DNA of 64,000 bases, from assembly GCF_000725495.1 (NCBI RefSeq), contig NZ_JNZD01000005.1, positions 596,172 through 660,171 of the forward strand, in the 5' to 3' direction. This document shows positions 31,829 through 41,195 of the stretch, piece by piece. The first letter of the stretch is position 1. Each line of letters opens with the position of its first letter. The stretch comes from Streptomyces aureus. GTDB taxonomy: Bacteria > Actinomycetota > Actinomycetes > Streptomycetales > Streptomycetaceae. The position numbers and the translations under genes are program-made. The notes under the pieces are model-generated. The model made no database searches. It was not told where the DNA came from and saw only the letters and a program-made list of their open reading frames with translations.

Positions 31829-34758
31829 CCGCGCCTCCACTGTCCGAAGAACTGGTCGACGACGCTCCGGGCCGCCGTCCCCCTGTCGTACTCGCCGAAG
31901 TCGGCGAGGAACTGTTCGCGCCGGGGCGCGTACTTGACGCTCTGCTCCTCCAGCGAGCCCAGCACGGTGTGCAGTTCGTCCTCGGTCCGCACCACGGGTC
32001 CGGGCGCGCGCTCCAGCAGGTCGAAGTACGTTCCGCGGTCCTCGTGCACGTACGCGTCGTAGTCGTACGCGAAGAAGAACATGGGGCGGTCAAGGAGGGC
32101 GTAGTCGAACATCACGGACGAGTAGTCGGTGATCAGCCCGTCGGCGAGGGCGAGCAGCGGGGTCATGTCGTGGTACGAGGTGACGTCCAGGACCCGGCCG
32201 CGCACGGAGGGCGGGAGCACGACGTGGTTCAGGTAGTGGGAGCGGACCAGCAGGACGTAGCGGTCGCCGAAGGTGTCGGCGAAGCGCTCGACGTCGAAGG
32301 GCAGCTCGAAGCGCTTCTGCCCGTTGCCGCGGCTGCGGAAGGTCGGGGCGTACAGCAGGATCTGCCGGTCCTCGGGGATGCCCAGCTCGGCGGCCAGCGG
32401 GCCGCGCTCGCGCCTCCCGTCGCCCTCCTCGCTCCACCTCGCCCGTACGAGCGCGTCGTTGCGCGGGTAGCCGACCCGCAGCAGGGTCCGCTCCTGGAGC
32501 CGGAACGCCCGCGCGAGGGTGTGCACGTCGTGCTCGGAGCGGATCAGGAAGCGGTCGAAGCGGTCGAGCGTCCGCTGCTGTTCCGCCTGCTCCTCGCGGG
32601 ACTTGAGCTTCCACTCGGCCTCGTCGAAGCCCATCCGCTTGAGCGCGGAGCCGTGCCAGGTCTGGATGTACGTCGTCTCCGGGCGCTTGGTCAGCTTCAG
32701 CGGGTAGCTCTGGTTGTCGACCCAGAACTCGGCCTGCGCGAGCGCCCTGAGGTAGGGCAGCGACCAGCGGCGTACGAGGGTGGCGTCGTCCGGGAAGCCG
32801 GCCGGGCCGTCGGCGTACGCCCAGACCGGCTCGAACTCCAGTCCCTGGCGGCGCATCTCCTCGTAGATCGCCCGGGGGCTGTCGCTGTACTGGCGGCCCA
32901 GGTGGCTCTCGAAGACGACGAGCCCCTTGCGGACGGGCAGCCGGCTGAACACCTCGTGGTAGAGGCGGATCTTGGTGTCGCCCGAGGTGAGGTCCTTGCG
33001 CAGCGAACGGGCCCTGCGGTAGCCGGACTTGGCGAGGGTCGCGGCCCGGCCGTGAACCCCGCGCAGCACGAGGACGTTCGCCTTCTTGTCGGGCACGAGC
33101 CGGAAGGACAGGTGCCCGCGCGAGGAGACCACCGGTTCGATCCGGTCGGCGACCAGCCTGCTGAGCCGGGGCCGGACGGGCAGCCGGCCCTCGGCCAGGC
33201 CGGGTTCGGCGGCGGTGAGCCGCGTGGTGGTGCGGACGCCGTCGACGTCGAGGTGGAGCCGTACGTCCCACACCGCGTCCACGATGCCCAGCGGGCGTAC
33301 GGCCGCGAGGTCGGCCGAGCCCTCCCAGGCGATGGCCTCGCCCGCGTGCCACAGGGTGGCCACCGGGAAGCGGAAGGTCTGGAAGCGCACTCCGGGCCGG
33401 CGGGCGTAGAACTCCAGCTCTCCGGCGAGCCGGGCGCCGGGCGGGATCACCCCGAGCGGGTTGGTGACGCGCCCGGCCAGCCGGACGGTCGTGCCGCTGC
33501 TCTCGTACGAGGTCAGCGCGTTGCGCAGGAACATCCGGTCGACGGCCTTGATGTGGTGGCCGAGGCCGGTGACGTCCAGCACGTGCCGCCCGAAGGGGTC
33601 GTCGAGGTGCTCGGCGCACCAGTACACGCGGCCGTCTCGCTCCACCAGCGGCGAGGAGATCTTGTCGCGGTTGGTGAGGGTGTCGACGGCGGGCAGCAGG
33701 TTGTCCCAGTCGGCCACCTGGAGGAGGTAGGCGCAGATGGCGTGGATGGGTTCGGTCTCGTCGAAGGCGGCGCGGTCGATCGACTCCAGGTACCGCCGGG
33801 CGATCGCCGCGAACTCCTCGCGGTAGGCGGCGTCGCGGAAGGGCAGTTCGCGCAGGTGCAGCACGAGGTCGTGCTTGAGGAACTTGACGTCCTTGGCGAA
33901 CTTCAGGTCCAGCAGCCCCCGGTCCGCGAGGAGCCGGTCGACGCGGCGGTGGATCTCCATGCGGTGGGTGAAGTTGGCGATCTCGTCACGCCGGTTGCTG
34001 ATGGACTTCGCCTCGGCCTTGTCGGCGACCCGCCAGTCGTACACCCGGTTGGGGATGAGGGTGATGCTGCGGGCGGTGGCGTACGCCTGGGCGGAGAAGA
34101 GCAGGTCCTCGTAGTGGATGCCGACCGGGAAGCGCAGGTCCTCGTCGAGCAGGAACTGCCTGCGGTAGCACTTGTTGGTCGACAGGGTGTCGAAGACCAG
34201 CAGGTCGGGCAGCTCGGAGACCGACTCCAGGGTCCTGGTGCGCTCGTACAGCCAGGGGTACCACTTGACCTCCTTGCGGGCGCGCGCGTCGACGTGCACG
34301 CGCACGCACAGGCCCGAGACCAGGTCCGCTCCGGTGGTCTCGGCGGCCTCCAGGAAGTTCCGGCAGGCGTTGCGCTCCAGGACGTCGTCGCTGTCGAGGA
34401 AGACGACGTACGTGCCGCGGGCCTCGGTGATGCCGCGGTTGCGCGGAGCACCGCAGCCCCCGCTGTTCTCCGGCAGCCGGCAGGCGCGGACCCGGCCGGG
34501 GTGCGCCGCGGCGAGTCTCCGCGCCACCTCGTACGAGCCGTCGGTGCTGCGGTCGTCGACGACGACCACCTCGACGTCGCGCAGGGTCTGGTCCAGGACG
34601 GAGCGCACGGCGGTGGGCAGCCGGGCGGCGTCGTTGTAGACGATGACGACCACGGAGACGGCGGGCCGGCCGGCCTCCCCGGCCCCTTCGGTCCCGGCCG
34701 GGGAGGCGGCCGGCTCTGTCTCCTGCTCGGCGTGCGCACGAGGTTGATCCACATTCAT
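31825..34758 (-). CDS. GT2 glycosyltransferase fused to TagF-like polyol-phosphate transferase (copy D)
   Basis: Large fusion protein of about 977 residues. The GT2 domain has VSVVVIVYND, VDDRSTDGS, FLDSDDVLE and HYEDLLFSA. A middle region (about 320-560) is beta-rich and shared with the stand-alone GT2 at 25210-26805. The C-terminal ~380 residues are a canonical CDP-glycerol glycerophosphotransferase domain: IQTWHGSALKRMGFD, YAPTFRS, LVRSHYLNH and ITDYSSVMFDYALLDRP. The start is the ATG at 34758, seven bases after a TACGAT -10 box; GTG 34776 and GTG 34752 are alternatives. Compared with copies A-C it is longer, and its GT2 half belongs to another subgroup. Confidence 0.9.
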   Translation of the reverse strand: MNVDQPRAHAEQETEPAASPAGTEGAGEAGRPAVSVVVIVYNDAARLPTAVRSVLDQTLRDVEVVVVDDRSTDGSYEVARRLAAAHPGRVRACRLPENSGGCGAPRNRGITEARGTYVVFLDSDDVLERNACRNFLEAAETTGADLVSGLCVRVHVDARARKEVKWYPWLYERTRTLESVSELPDLLVFDTLSTNKCYRRQFLLDEDLRFPVGIHYEDLLFSAQAYATARSITLIPNRVYDWRVADKAEAKSISNRRDEIANFTHRMEIHRRVDRLLADRGLLDLKFAKDVKFLKHDLVLHLRELPFRDAAYREEFAAIARRYLESIDRAAFDETEPIHAICAYLLQVADWDNLLPAVDTLTNRDKISSPLVERDGRVYWCAEHLDDPFGRHVLDVTGLGHHIKAVDRMFLRNALTSYESSGTTVRLAGRVTNPLGVIPPGARLAGELEFYARRPGVRFQTFRFPVATLWHAGEAIAWEGSADLAAVRPLGIVDAVWDVRLHLDVDGVRTTTRLTAAEPGLAEGRLPVRPRLSRLVADRIEPVVSSRGHLSFRLVPDKKANVLVLRGVHGRAATLAKSGYRRARSLRKDLTSGDTKIRLYHEVFSRLPVRKGLVVFESHLGRQYSDSPRAIYEEMRRQGLEFEPVWAYADGPAGFPDDATLVRRWSLPYLRALAQAEFWVDNQSYPLKLTKRPETTYIQTWHGSALKRMGFDEAEWKLKSREEQAEQQRTLDRFDRFLIRSEHDVHTLARAFRLQERTLLRVGYPRNDALVRARWSEEGDGRRERGPLAAELGIPEDRQILLYAPTFRSRGNGQKRFELPFDVERFADTFGDRYVLLVRSHYLNHVVLPPSVRGRVLDVTSYHDMTPLLALADGLITDYSSVMFDYALLDRPMFFFAYDYDAYVHEDRGTYFDLLERAPGPVVRTEDELHTVLGSLEEQSVKYAPRREQFLADFGEYDRGTAARSVVDQFFGQWRRG

Positions 34759-34765
34759 CCTATTA

Positions 34766-34771
34766 ATCGTA
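34766..34771 (-). promoter_or_regulatory. Leaderless -10 element of the copy D gene
   Basis: TACGAT on the minus strand followed by TAATAGG and the ATG at 34758. It gives this gene its own promoter within the 37-bp gap after the GtrA-like gene. Confidence 0.55.
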
Positions 34772-34795
34772 GACACTGCGATCCGGTTTGGGTCG

Positions 34796-35266
34796 CTATC
34801 GGACGTTCTTCGCGTGTTGGAAGACCCAGGTCCGGTACACCACGAAGCGGAAAGCCGAGGCCAGGACGATCGACAGCGCCTTGGCGAGGTTCGAGCCGAG
34901 CGGCCCGCTCATCCCCAGCCCGTGGTAGCCGATGTAGAACAGGACGCTCTCCATCACGACGCCCAGTCCGCTGAATGCGAAGAAGAGGGCGATCTGGCGC
35001 GGGGTGCGCGAGGCCCGGTCCCGGTAGGCGAAGTACCGGAAGCCGAGGTAGTTGGTCCCCATGGCGACACAGCTGGCGGCCACCGTGGCGACCATCGGGG
35101 CCCACTTCAGGCCGTGCAGCGCGAGGTTGAAGAACAGGATGTTGACGGCGACGCCGCTGCCGCCGACGACGCAGAAACGGGCCACCTCCAGCGCGAACCG
35201 CCCGGCCCGGCGGCCCTTCGGCGCCTTGGGGGTTCTCTGGGGGCCGATGACGGGAGGCGTCGCCAT
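34796..35266 (-). CDS. GtrA-family membrane protein
   Basis: Small polytopic protein (156 residues) of the GtrA family, with four membrane segments: FCVVGGSGVAVNILFFNLAL, MVATVAASCVAMGTNYLGF, IALFFAFSGLGVVMESVLFY and ALSIVLASAFRFVVYRTWVF. The ends VARFCVVGG and FRFVVYRTWVF are family hallmarks. GtrA proteins help transfer polyprenyl-phosphate-linked sugars across the membrane, which would supply the GT-C enzymes of this region. The start is the ATG at 35266 with AAAGG nine bases upstream; GTG 35299 is the alternative. Confidence 0.88.
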   Translation of the reverse strand: MATPPVIGPQRTPKAPKGRRAGRFALEVARFCVVGGSGVAVNILFFNLALHGLKWAPMVATVAASCVAMGTNYLGFRYFAYRDRASRTPRQIALFFAFSGLGVVMESVLFYIGYHGLGMSGPLGSNLAKALSIVLASAFRFVVYRTWVFQHAKNVR

Positions 35267-35382
35267 GGGGGCCCGCCTTTCGGTGAGGTGCACTGCCACG
35301 GGTCCGGAACCTCCACGCGTCTGTCCGTCGATAGAGCCGCCGGTCGGGCCGTCGGCGGAGCCAACCTTAAGCTAAATGTCCT

Positions 35383-35403
35383 ATTTACCAGGTATAGGTA
35401 AAT
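35383..35403. promoter_or_regulatory. AT-rich inverted repeat upstream of the GtrA-like gene
   Basis: ATTTACC-N7-GGTAAAT: perfect 7-bp arms in an AT-rich pocket 117 bases before the GtrA-like start. It is a candidate operator for the minus-strand GtrA/GT2-TagF/GT4 genes. Confidence 0.5.
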
Positions 35404-35527
35404 TACGAGCCGGAGTTTCGCGTGAGGCGGGAAAGAAAGATCGGCCCCGAAAGGGTGCGTCCGTTGCCGCCCGTTCGTCCGTCCGTCCGGACGGCGGGCG
35501 GGAACGGCGAGCGTGCGGGAACGGAAA

Positions 35528-35568
35528 ACGGGGGCGCCCCGGGCCGTGATGGCCCGGGGCGCCCCCGT
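35528..35568 (-). terminator. gdhB terminator
   Basis: Perfect 18-bp stem (left arm ACGGGGGCGCCCCGGGCC) with a 5-nt loop GTGAT. On the minus strand the hairpin is followed by TTTTCCG, giving a near-classical intrinsic terminator about 50 bases after the gdhB stop. Confidence 0.85.
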
Positions 35569-35620
35569 CCGCGTACCGCCCGGGCCAGGAACAGCCCGGG
35601 AAGCGCTGGGTGGACTACCG

Positions 35621-38600
35621 CTAGGAGTGCGTGCGCAGCAGGGTGCGCATCGTCCGCATCGCCACCGACAGGTTGGCGAGATCGAACGAGTCCGATCCCT
35701 GGATCTCGTCCAGGGTGGTACGGGCCCGTCCGAGGAGAGCGGTGTTCCTCTCCTTCCACTCCTCGAAGCGCTGCTCGGGCGTGGAGGCTCCGTCGCCCAC
35801 CGCCAGGACCTCGGCGGTGAGCGCCGCGTGGGCCGCGTACAGGTCCTCACGGATCGAGGCGCGGGCCATGGACTGCCAGCGGTCGTCACGCGGCAGCTCG
35901 ATGATGCGGTCCATGAGCTGCGTGATGCCGAGACGGTCGGCGAGGTCGTAGTAGACCTCGGCGACGGCCATCGGGTCCCGGCCCATGCGGTCGGCCACCG
36001 AGACGATGTCCAGCGCCGGGAAGGCGGAGGAGAACCCGGCCACGCGGGCGGCGAGTTCGTCCGGCACGCCGGCCTCGGACAGCTCGTCGTAGATCTGCTG
36101 GTACCACTCGAGGTCCGCGCCGCGGACCAGCTTGGGCAGCTCCGACCACACCTGCTCGACACCGTCGGTGAAGAAGCTGATCGTCTCGGCGAGCTGGAGC
36201 GGCTGCGGCCGGTTGTTGAGCAGCCAGCGGGTGCCGCGCTCGACGAGACGGCGCGAGTGCAGCCGGATCCGGGTCTGCACGTCGGCGGCGACGGTGTTGT
36301 CGAGCGCCTCCACCGCGTCCCACACCGCGCTGGAGTTGAAGATCGCGCGGGCCGCGGTCTGCGCCCGGACGATCTCCTCCAGCGAGGCGCCCGTCTCCTC
36401 GCGCAGACGGTGCAGGAAGCTCGTACCACCCGTGTTGACCGTGTCGTTGACCAGGACGGTCGTCACGATCTCCCGGCTCAGCGCGTGTCCCTCGATCTGC
36501 TCGCGGAACTGGTCGCGCAGCGCCGTCGGGAAGTAGGCGAGGAGCAGGCTGTGCAGGTACGGGTCGTCGGGCAGCGAGGTCGCGAGCAGCTCGACGGAGA
36601 CCGTGATCTTCGTGTACGCGAGCAGGACCGCCGTCTCCGGACCGGTCAGACCCTGAGAGGAGTTGAGCCGCTCACGGATCTGCCGCTCGCTGGGCAGGAA
36701 CTCCAGGGCCCGGTCCAGGTGCCCCTCGCGGACCAGGTGGCGCAGGAAGCGCTGCTGGGCGTGGAGCATGCTCGGGGACTGGGCCAGCGCGTTGGCGATC
36801 GCCACGTTCTGCGCGTAGTTGTTGCGCAGGACCAGGGCGCCGACCTCGTCGGTCATCTCGGCGAGCAGCTTGTTGCGCTGCTTGACGGTCAGATCGCCGT
36901 TGGCCACCACGGCGTTGAGCAGGATCTTGATGTTCACCTCGTGGTCGGAGGTGTCCACGCCCGCGCTGTTGTCGATGGCGTCCGTGTTGATCTTGCCGCC
37001 GTGCTGGGCGAACTCGATCCGGCCGAGCTGGGTCAGGCCGAGGTTGCCGCCCTCGCCGACGACCTTGACGCGCAGTTCGGCGCCGTCCACGCGAATCGCG
37101 TCGTTGGCCTTGTCGCCCACCTCGGCGTTCGACTCGGCGGACGACTTCACGTACGTGCCGATGCCGCCGTTCCACAGCAGGTCGACGGGCGCCTGGAGGA
37201 TGGCCCGCATGAGGTCGGCCGGCGTCATCTTCGCGACGTTCGCGTCGATGCCGAGGGCCTCGCGGATGTGCGCGTTGACCGGGATGGCCTTGGCGCTGCG
37301 CGGGAAGACGCCGCCACCGGCCGAGATCAGCTCGGTGTCGTAGTCGGCCCACGAGGAGCGCGGCAGCTCGAACAGCCGGCGGCGCTCGGCGTACGAGGTG
37401 GCCGCGTCCGGGTTCGGGTCGATGAAGATGTGCCGGTGGTCGAACGCGGCGACCAGGCGGATGTGCTCGGAGAGCAGCATGCCGTTGCCGAACACGTCGC
37501 CGGACATGTCGCCGACGCCGACCACGGTGAAGTCCTGCGTCTGGGTGTTGACGCCCAGCTCCCGGAAGTGCCGCTTCACGGACTCCCAGGCACCGCGGGC
37601 GGTGATGCCCATCTTCTTGTGGTCGTATCCGGCGGAGCCGCCGGAGGCGAACGCGTCGCCGAGCCAGAAGTCGTAGGACTGGGCGACCTCGTTGGCGATG
37701 TCCGAGAACGTCGCCGTGCCCTTGTCGGCCGCGACGACGAGGTAGGTGTCGTCCTCGTCGTGCCGGACGACATCGGCGGGCGGGACGATCTCGCCGGCCA
37801 CCATGTTGTCGGTGATGTCGAGCAGCGCGGAGATGAAGGTGCGGTAGCTGCGGATGCCCTCGGCCAGCCACGCGTCACGGTCCGTCGACGGGTCGGGCAG
37901 CTGCTTGGCGACGAAGCCGCCCTTGGCGCCGACCGGCACGATGACGGTGTTCTTCACCATCTGCGCCTTGACCAGGCCGAGGATCTCCGTGCGGAAGTCC
38001 TCGCGCCGGTCGGACCAGCGCAGACCGCCGCGCGCGACCTTGCCGAAGCGCAGGTGCACGCCCTCGACGCGCGGCGAGTACACCCAGATCTCGAACGCCG
38101 GGCGCGGCGCCGGGAGGTCCGGGATGGCCGTCGGGTCGAACTTCATGGAGACGTACTCGTGCGGCTTGCCGTCGGCCGCGCTCTGGAAGAAGTTCGTCCG
38201 CAGGGTCGCCTTGATCAGGTGGAGGAAGGACCGCAGGATCCGGTCCTCGTCCAGCGAGGCGACCTGGTCGAGCGCCGCCTCCAGCTCCTCCAGGAGCGCG
38301 TCGGTCAGCTCGACGCCGGCCCGCTGGCGCTCCGGCGACATCCGCGCCTCGAACAGCGAGACGAGCAGCCGGGTGGTGTGGACGTTGTTGCGGAGGGTGT
38401 CCTCCATGTAGTCCTGGCTGAAGGTGGAGCCGGCCTGGCGCAGGTACTTCGCGTAGGCGCGCAGCACCATCGACTGGCGCCAGGTGAGCCCGGCGCTCAG
38501 CACGAGGGCGTTGAAGCCGTCGTTCTCGGCCTGTCCGGTCCAGGTGGCGGCGAAGGCCTCCTGGAACCGCTCGCGGCCGTCGTCGCCGAGGTAGTCGCCG

Positions 38601-40558
38601 TTGCCGTTGAGGGACTTGGGCAGGCGCAGCCCGAAGTCGTAGATCCACGCCGTCGTACGGTCCGAGCAGCGCAGCTCGTAGGGACGCTCGTCGGTGACCT
38701 CGACGCCCATGCGGTTCAGGGCGGGCAGGACCGCGGAGAGCGAGACCTGCTCACCGGTGCGGTAGATCTTGAACCGGCGCTCGCCGGGGGCGGCGCCCAC
38801 CGGCTCGTACAGGCTGAGCGCGAAGTCCTTACGGGGCTCCTGGCCGAGTGCCTGGAGGTGGACCAGGTCGGCGACGGCGGAGCGCGGGGAGTGGTCGGCC
38901 TTGTAGCCCTCGGGGAAGGCGTTGCCGTAGCGGCGCAGCAGCTCGGCGGCGCGCTCCTCGCCGCATTCGGCGGTCAGTGCCTCGGCGAAGCCGTCGGCCC
39001 AGGAACGGGCGGCCTCGACGAGCCGCGCCTCGATGCGCTCCTTGTCGGAGTCGGACAGCTGTGGCAGCTCGGTGCCGGGCTCGACCCGGACCACGAAGTG
39101 CAGCCGGGACAGGATCGACTCGGTGTTCCAGGCCGTGAAGTCGACGCTGGTGCCGTTGAGCTCTTCCTTGAGGATGTCGATGATCCGCAGCCGGACACCG
39201 GTGGTGTAGCGGTCGCGCGGGAGGTAGACGAGGGCCGAGTAGTAGCGCCCGTACTCGTCCTGGCGCAGGTAGAGCCGCAGCCGACGGCGCTCCTGGAGGT
39301 ACAGGACGGAGGTGACGATCGCCCGGAGCTCGTCGGCGGGGGTCTGGAACAGCTCGTCGCGCGGGTACGTCTCCAGGATCTGGAGCAGGTCGCGGCCGTC
39401 GTGGCTGTTGGGCGAGAACCCGGCGCCGCGCAGGACCTCCTCGACCTTGCGGCGGACGACGGGCACCCGGCGCACGGACTCGGTGTAGGCGGCCGAGGAG
39501 AACAGGCCGAGGAAGCGGCGCTCCCCGACGACCTCGCCGTTCTCGTCGAACTTCTTGACCCCGACGTAGTCCAGGTACGACGGCCGGTGCACGGTGGCGC
39601 GGCTGTTCGCCTTGGTGAGGATCAGCAGCTTGTGCTCACGGGCCTTGGCCCGGGCGTCGGCGGGAAGCCGCTCGAAGGACGGGCTGACCGGGTGGCTGTC
39701 CTCGCCGTGCTGCGGGTCCGAGCGCAGGATGCCGAGCCCGGTGCCGGGGACGGCGGCCAGCGAGTCGTCGTCGCGCAGCTGGTACTCGCGGTAGCCGAGG
39801 AAGGTGAAGTGGTCGCCGGAGAGCCAGCGCAGCAGCTCACGGGCCTCCTCGACCTCCTGGTCGCGCAGGTCGTCGGCGGTCGGCTCCGTGGGGAGCTCCT
39901 CCGCGATCCGCAGCGCCGCGTCGCGCATCTTCTCCCAGTCCTCGACGGCCTCACGGACGTCGGACAGGACGCGCAGCAGATCGGCGGTGATCTGCTTCAG
40001 GTCGGCGCGGTCGGTCTCGCGGTCGATCTCGACGTGGATCCACGACTCGACGTGGGCGTCGTGCGGCAGGTCCTCGGCGGAGGGCCGCGTGGGCAGCACC
40101 TCGATGAGCTTGCCGGTGAGGTCGCGCCGGACGACGAACTGCGGGTGGATGACGACGTGGATGCCGCGGCCCTGGCGCGACAGCTCGTTGGTCACCGAGT
40201 CGACGAGGAAGGGCATGTCGTCCGTGACGACCTCGACGACGGAGTGGCTGCAGGTCCAGCCGTTCTCCTCGACGGTCGGCGTGTGCACCCGCACGTTCGC
40301 CGTGCCCTGAGGCCGCATCTCGGCCAGTCTGTAGTGGGAGAAGGCCGCTCCGAAGACGTCGACCGGGTCGCGGTCGGTGAGGTCCTCCGGGGCCGTGTGC
40401 AGGTAGTAGCGCTGGAGGAACGCGAGCACGGTGTCCCGGTCGGGGGTGCCCTCGCCCGTCGTCCCAGTCGGTAGGTGCCCCCCGACCGGGCTGTTCTCAG
40501 CTACCCGGGCGGCCCTCTCGAGCAGCTCGGCCTTGGCTTCGTCCAGCTTGGTCTGCAT
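35621..40558 (-). CDS. gdhB: NAD-specific glutamate dehydrogenase, large (180-kDa) type
   Basis: Very large glutamate dehydrogenase (1645 residues), the L-GDH class, which oxidises glutamate to 2-oxoglutarate and ammonia with NAD. The N-terminal ~700 residues hold ACT-like regulatory segments (for example DMPFLVDSVTNEL, VVIHPQFVVRR). The catalytic region follows, with the substrate-binding lysine in GAKGGFVAKQLP near residue 880 and nearby GDMSGDVFGNGML. The C-terminal ~400 residues are helical. The start is the ATG at 40558 with AGAGGA upstream. It is full length by comparison with the actinobacterial family and stands alone, with its own promoter and terminator. Confidence 0.96.
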   Translation of the reverse strand: MQTKLDEAKAELLERAARVAENSPVGGHLPTGTTGEGTPDRDTVLAFLQRYYLHTAPEDLTDRDPVDVFGAAFSHYRLAEMRPQGTANVRVHTPTVEENGWTCSHSVVEVVTDDMPFLVDSVTNELSRQGRGIHVVIHPQFVVRRDLTGKLIEVLPTRPSAEDLPHDAHVESWIHVEIDRETDRADLKQITADLLRVLSDVREAVEDWEKMRDAALRIAEELPTEPTADDLRDQEVEEARELLRWLSGDHFTFLGYREYQLRDDDSLAAVPGTGLGILRSDPQHGEDSHPVSPSFERLPADARAKAREHKLLILTKANSRATVHRPSYLDYVGVKKFDENGEVVGERRFLGLFSSAAYTESVRRVPVVRRKVEEVLRGAGFSPNSHDGRDLLQILETYPRDELFQTPADELRAIVTSVLYLQERRRLRLYLRQDEYGRYYSALVYLPRDRYTTGVRLRIIDILKEELNGTSVDFTAWNTESILSRLHFVVRVEPGTELPQLSDSDKERIEARLVEAARSWADGFAEALTAECGEERAAELLRRYGNAFPEGYKADHSPRSAVADLVHLQALGQEPRKDFALSLYEPVGAAPGERRFKIYRTGEQVSLSAVLPALNRMGVEVTDERPYELRCSDRTTAWIYDFGLRLPKSLNGNGDYLGDDGRERFQEAFAATWTGQAENDGFNALVLSAGLTWRQSMVLRAYAKYLRQAGSTFSQDYMEDTLRNNVHTTRLLVSLFEARMSPERQRAGVELTDALLEELEAALDQVASLDEDRILRSFLHLIKATLRTNFFQSAADGKPHEYVSMKFDPTAIPDLPAPRPAFEIWVYSPRVEGVHLRFGKVARGGLRWSDRREDFRTEILGLVKAQMVKNTVIVPVGAKGGFVAKQLPDPSTDRDAWLAEGIRSYRTFISALLDITDNMVAGEIVPPADVVRHDEDDTYLVVAADKGTATFSDIANEVAQSYDFWLGDAFASGGSAGYDHKKMGITARGAWESVKRHFRELGVNTQTQDFTVVGVGDMSGDVFGNGMLLSEHIRLVAAFDHRHIFIDPNPDAATSYAERRRLFELPRSSWADYDTELISAGGGVFPRSAKAIPVNAHIREALGIDANVAKMTPADLMRAILQAPVDLLWNGGIGTYVKSSAESNAEVGDKANDAIRVDGAELRVKVVGEGGNLGLTQLGRIEFAQHGGKINTDAIDNSAGVDTSDHEVNIKILLNAVVANGDLTVKQRNKLLAEMTDEVGALVLRNNYAQNVAIANALAQSPSMLHAQQRFLRHLVREGHLDRALEFLPSERQIRERLNSSQGLTGPETAVLLAYTKITVSVELLATSLPDDPYLHSLLLAYFPTALRDQFREQIEGHALSREIVTTVLVNDTVNTGGTSFLHRLREETGASLEEIVRAQTAARAIFNSSAVWDAVEALDNTVAADVQTRIRLHSRRLVERGTRWLLNNRPQPLQLAETISFFTDGVEQVWSELPKLVRGADLEWYQQIYDELSEAGVPDELAARVAGFSSAFPALDIVSVADRMGRDPMAVAEVYYDLADRLGITQLMDRIIELPRDDRWQSMARASIREDLYAAHAALTAEVLAVGDGASTPEQRFEEWKERNTALLGRARTTLDEIQGSDSFDLANLSVAMRTMRTLLRTHS

Positions 40559-41195
40559 TGTCCTCTGGCTCCTGTCGCGCGCCGTTGCGTGACGTTGAAG
40601 GAAATACGGTCTCGTCGCTTCCGACGCAACGCCGCGACGCGGGGTGTCCGGTCTGGTTCGACGCTATGCCGCAAGGGGAGAAGGGTGGGGTGGTATCGGC
40701 CAATTGGGCCCGGTCCGGAGACGGTGACGCCGCACGCGGCGCCGTCCGTTGTCCGGGTGCCGCCGACGTACGGTTCGCGTTGCCGTGGGCGCTCGCCGCG
40801 TTTCCGCTCGCGCACACGGCCGTCGTCGTGATCCCGTCCCGCCCGTGAAGATCAGCGATCGGCGCCCGGTCACGGATGTCGTCCGTGCGCTCCGGGCGCG
40901 GGGCAGGGGCGACGATGCCCCCGCGAGATATCGCGCTGATCACGCCACCAGGCTATCGCCCCCGACCGGGGGGTCGTCATGAGCCGTATGTGTACAAAAC
41001 CGGGGGTGGAACTTTGACACTCTGCACAGGGACGAAGAGGGTGACGGCATGCAGTGCGGGCGGACCGCGGGCTACCGTCGTCCTACGGGCAGTGTTCTGC
41101 CCCCGGCACGCACCTGCCCCGGAGGCTGTCGACCCGGGACGGCGAACGCGACGGCGCACGGAACGCGCAAGGACGGCCGACGGGAGCGCAGCACC
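40559..41195. other. Intergenic region between gdhB and the PfpI-like gene
   Basis: A 637-bp divergent gap. I see no gene with a ribosome-binding site and sensible codon use. The gdhB promoter candidate lies at its left end. A TTGACA hexamer at 41014-41019 has no matching -10 box. The rest shows no repeat or RNA gene I can recognise. Confidence 0.5.
40601..40629 (-). promoter_or_regulatory. Candidate gdhB promoter
   Basis: On the minus strand TTGCGT (40629-40624), a 17-bp spacer and TATTTC (40606-40601). The predicted start lies about 36 bases before the gdhB ATG. The -10 box is imperfect. Confidence 0.4.

Larger units (their letters stand above)
35267..35620. other. Intergenic region between gdhB and the GtrA-like gene
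   Basis: A 354-bp gap between two minus-strand genes, with no credible gene. It holds the gdhB terminator (35528-35568) and an AT-rich inverted repeat (35383-35403). The stretch 35360-35410 is clearly poorer in GC than its surroundings, as expected for a promoter region. Confidence 0.6.

Noticed and set aside
31969..34974. A 1001-codon plus-strand frame opposite the copy D fusion gene
   Set aside because: Composition and lack of any domain mark it as a shadow of the real minus-strand gene.
35513..40474. A 1653-codon open frame on the plus strand opposite gdhB
   Set aside because: It mirrors gdhB codon by codon. High third-position GC suppresses stops on the opposite strand, and the translation has no domain and an Arg/Val/Gly-biased composition.
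41014..41042. TTGACA promoter before the PfpI-like gene
   Set aside because: A perfect -35 hexamer, but no -10-like sequence at 16-19 bp.
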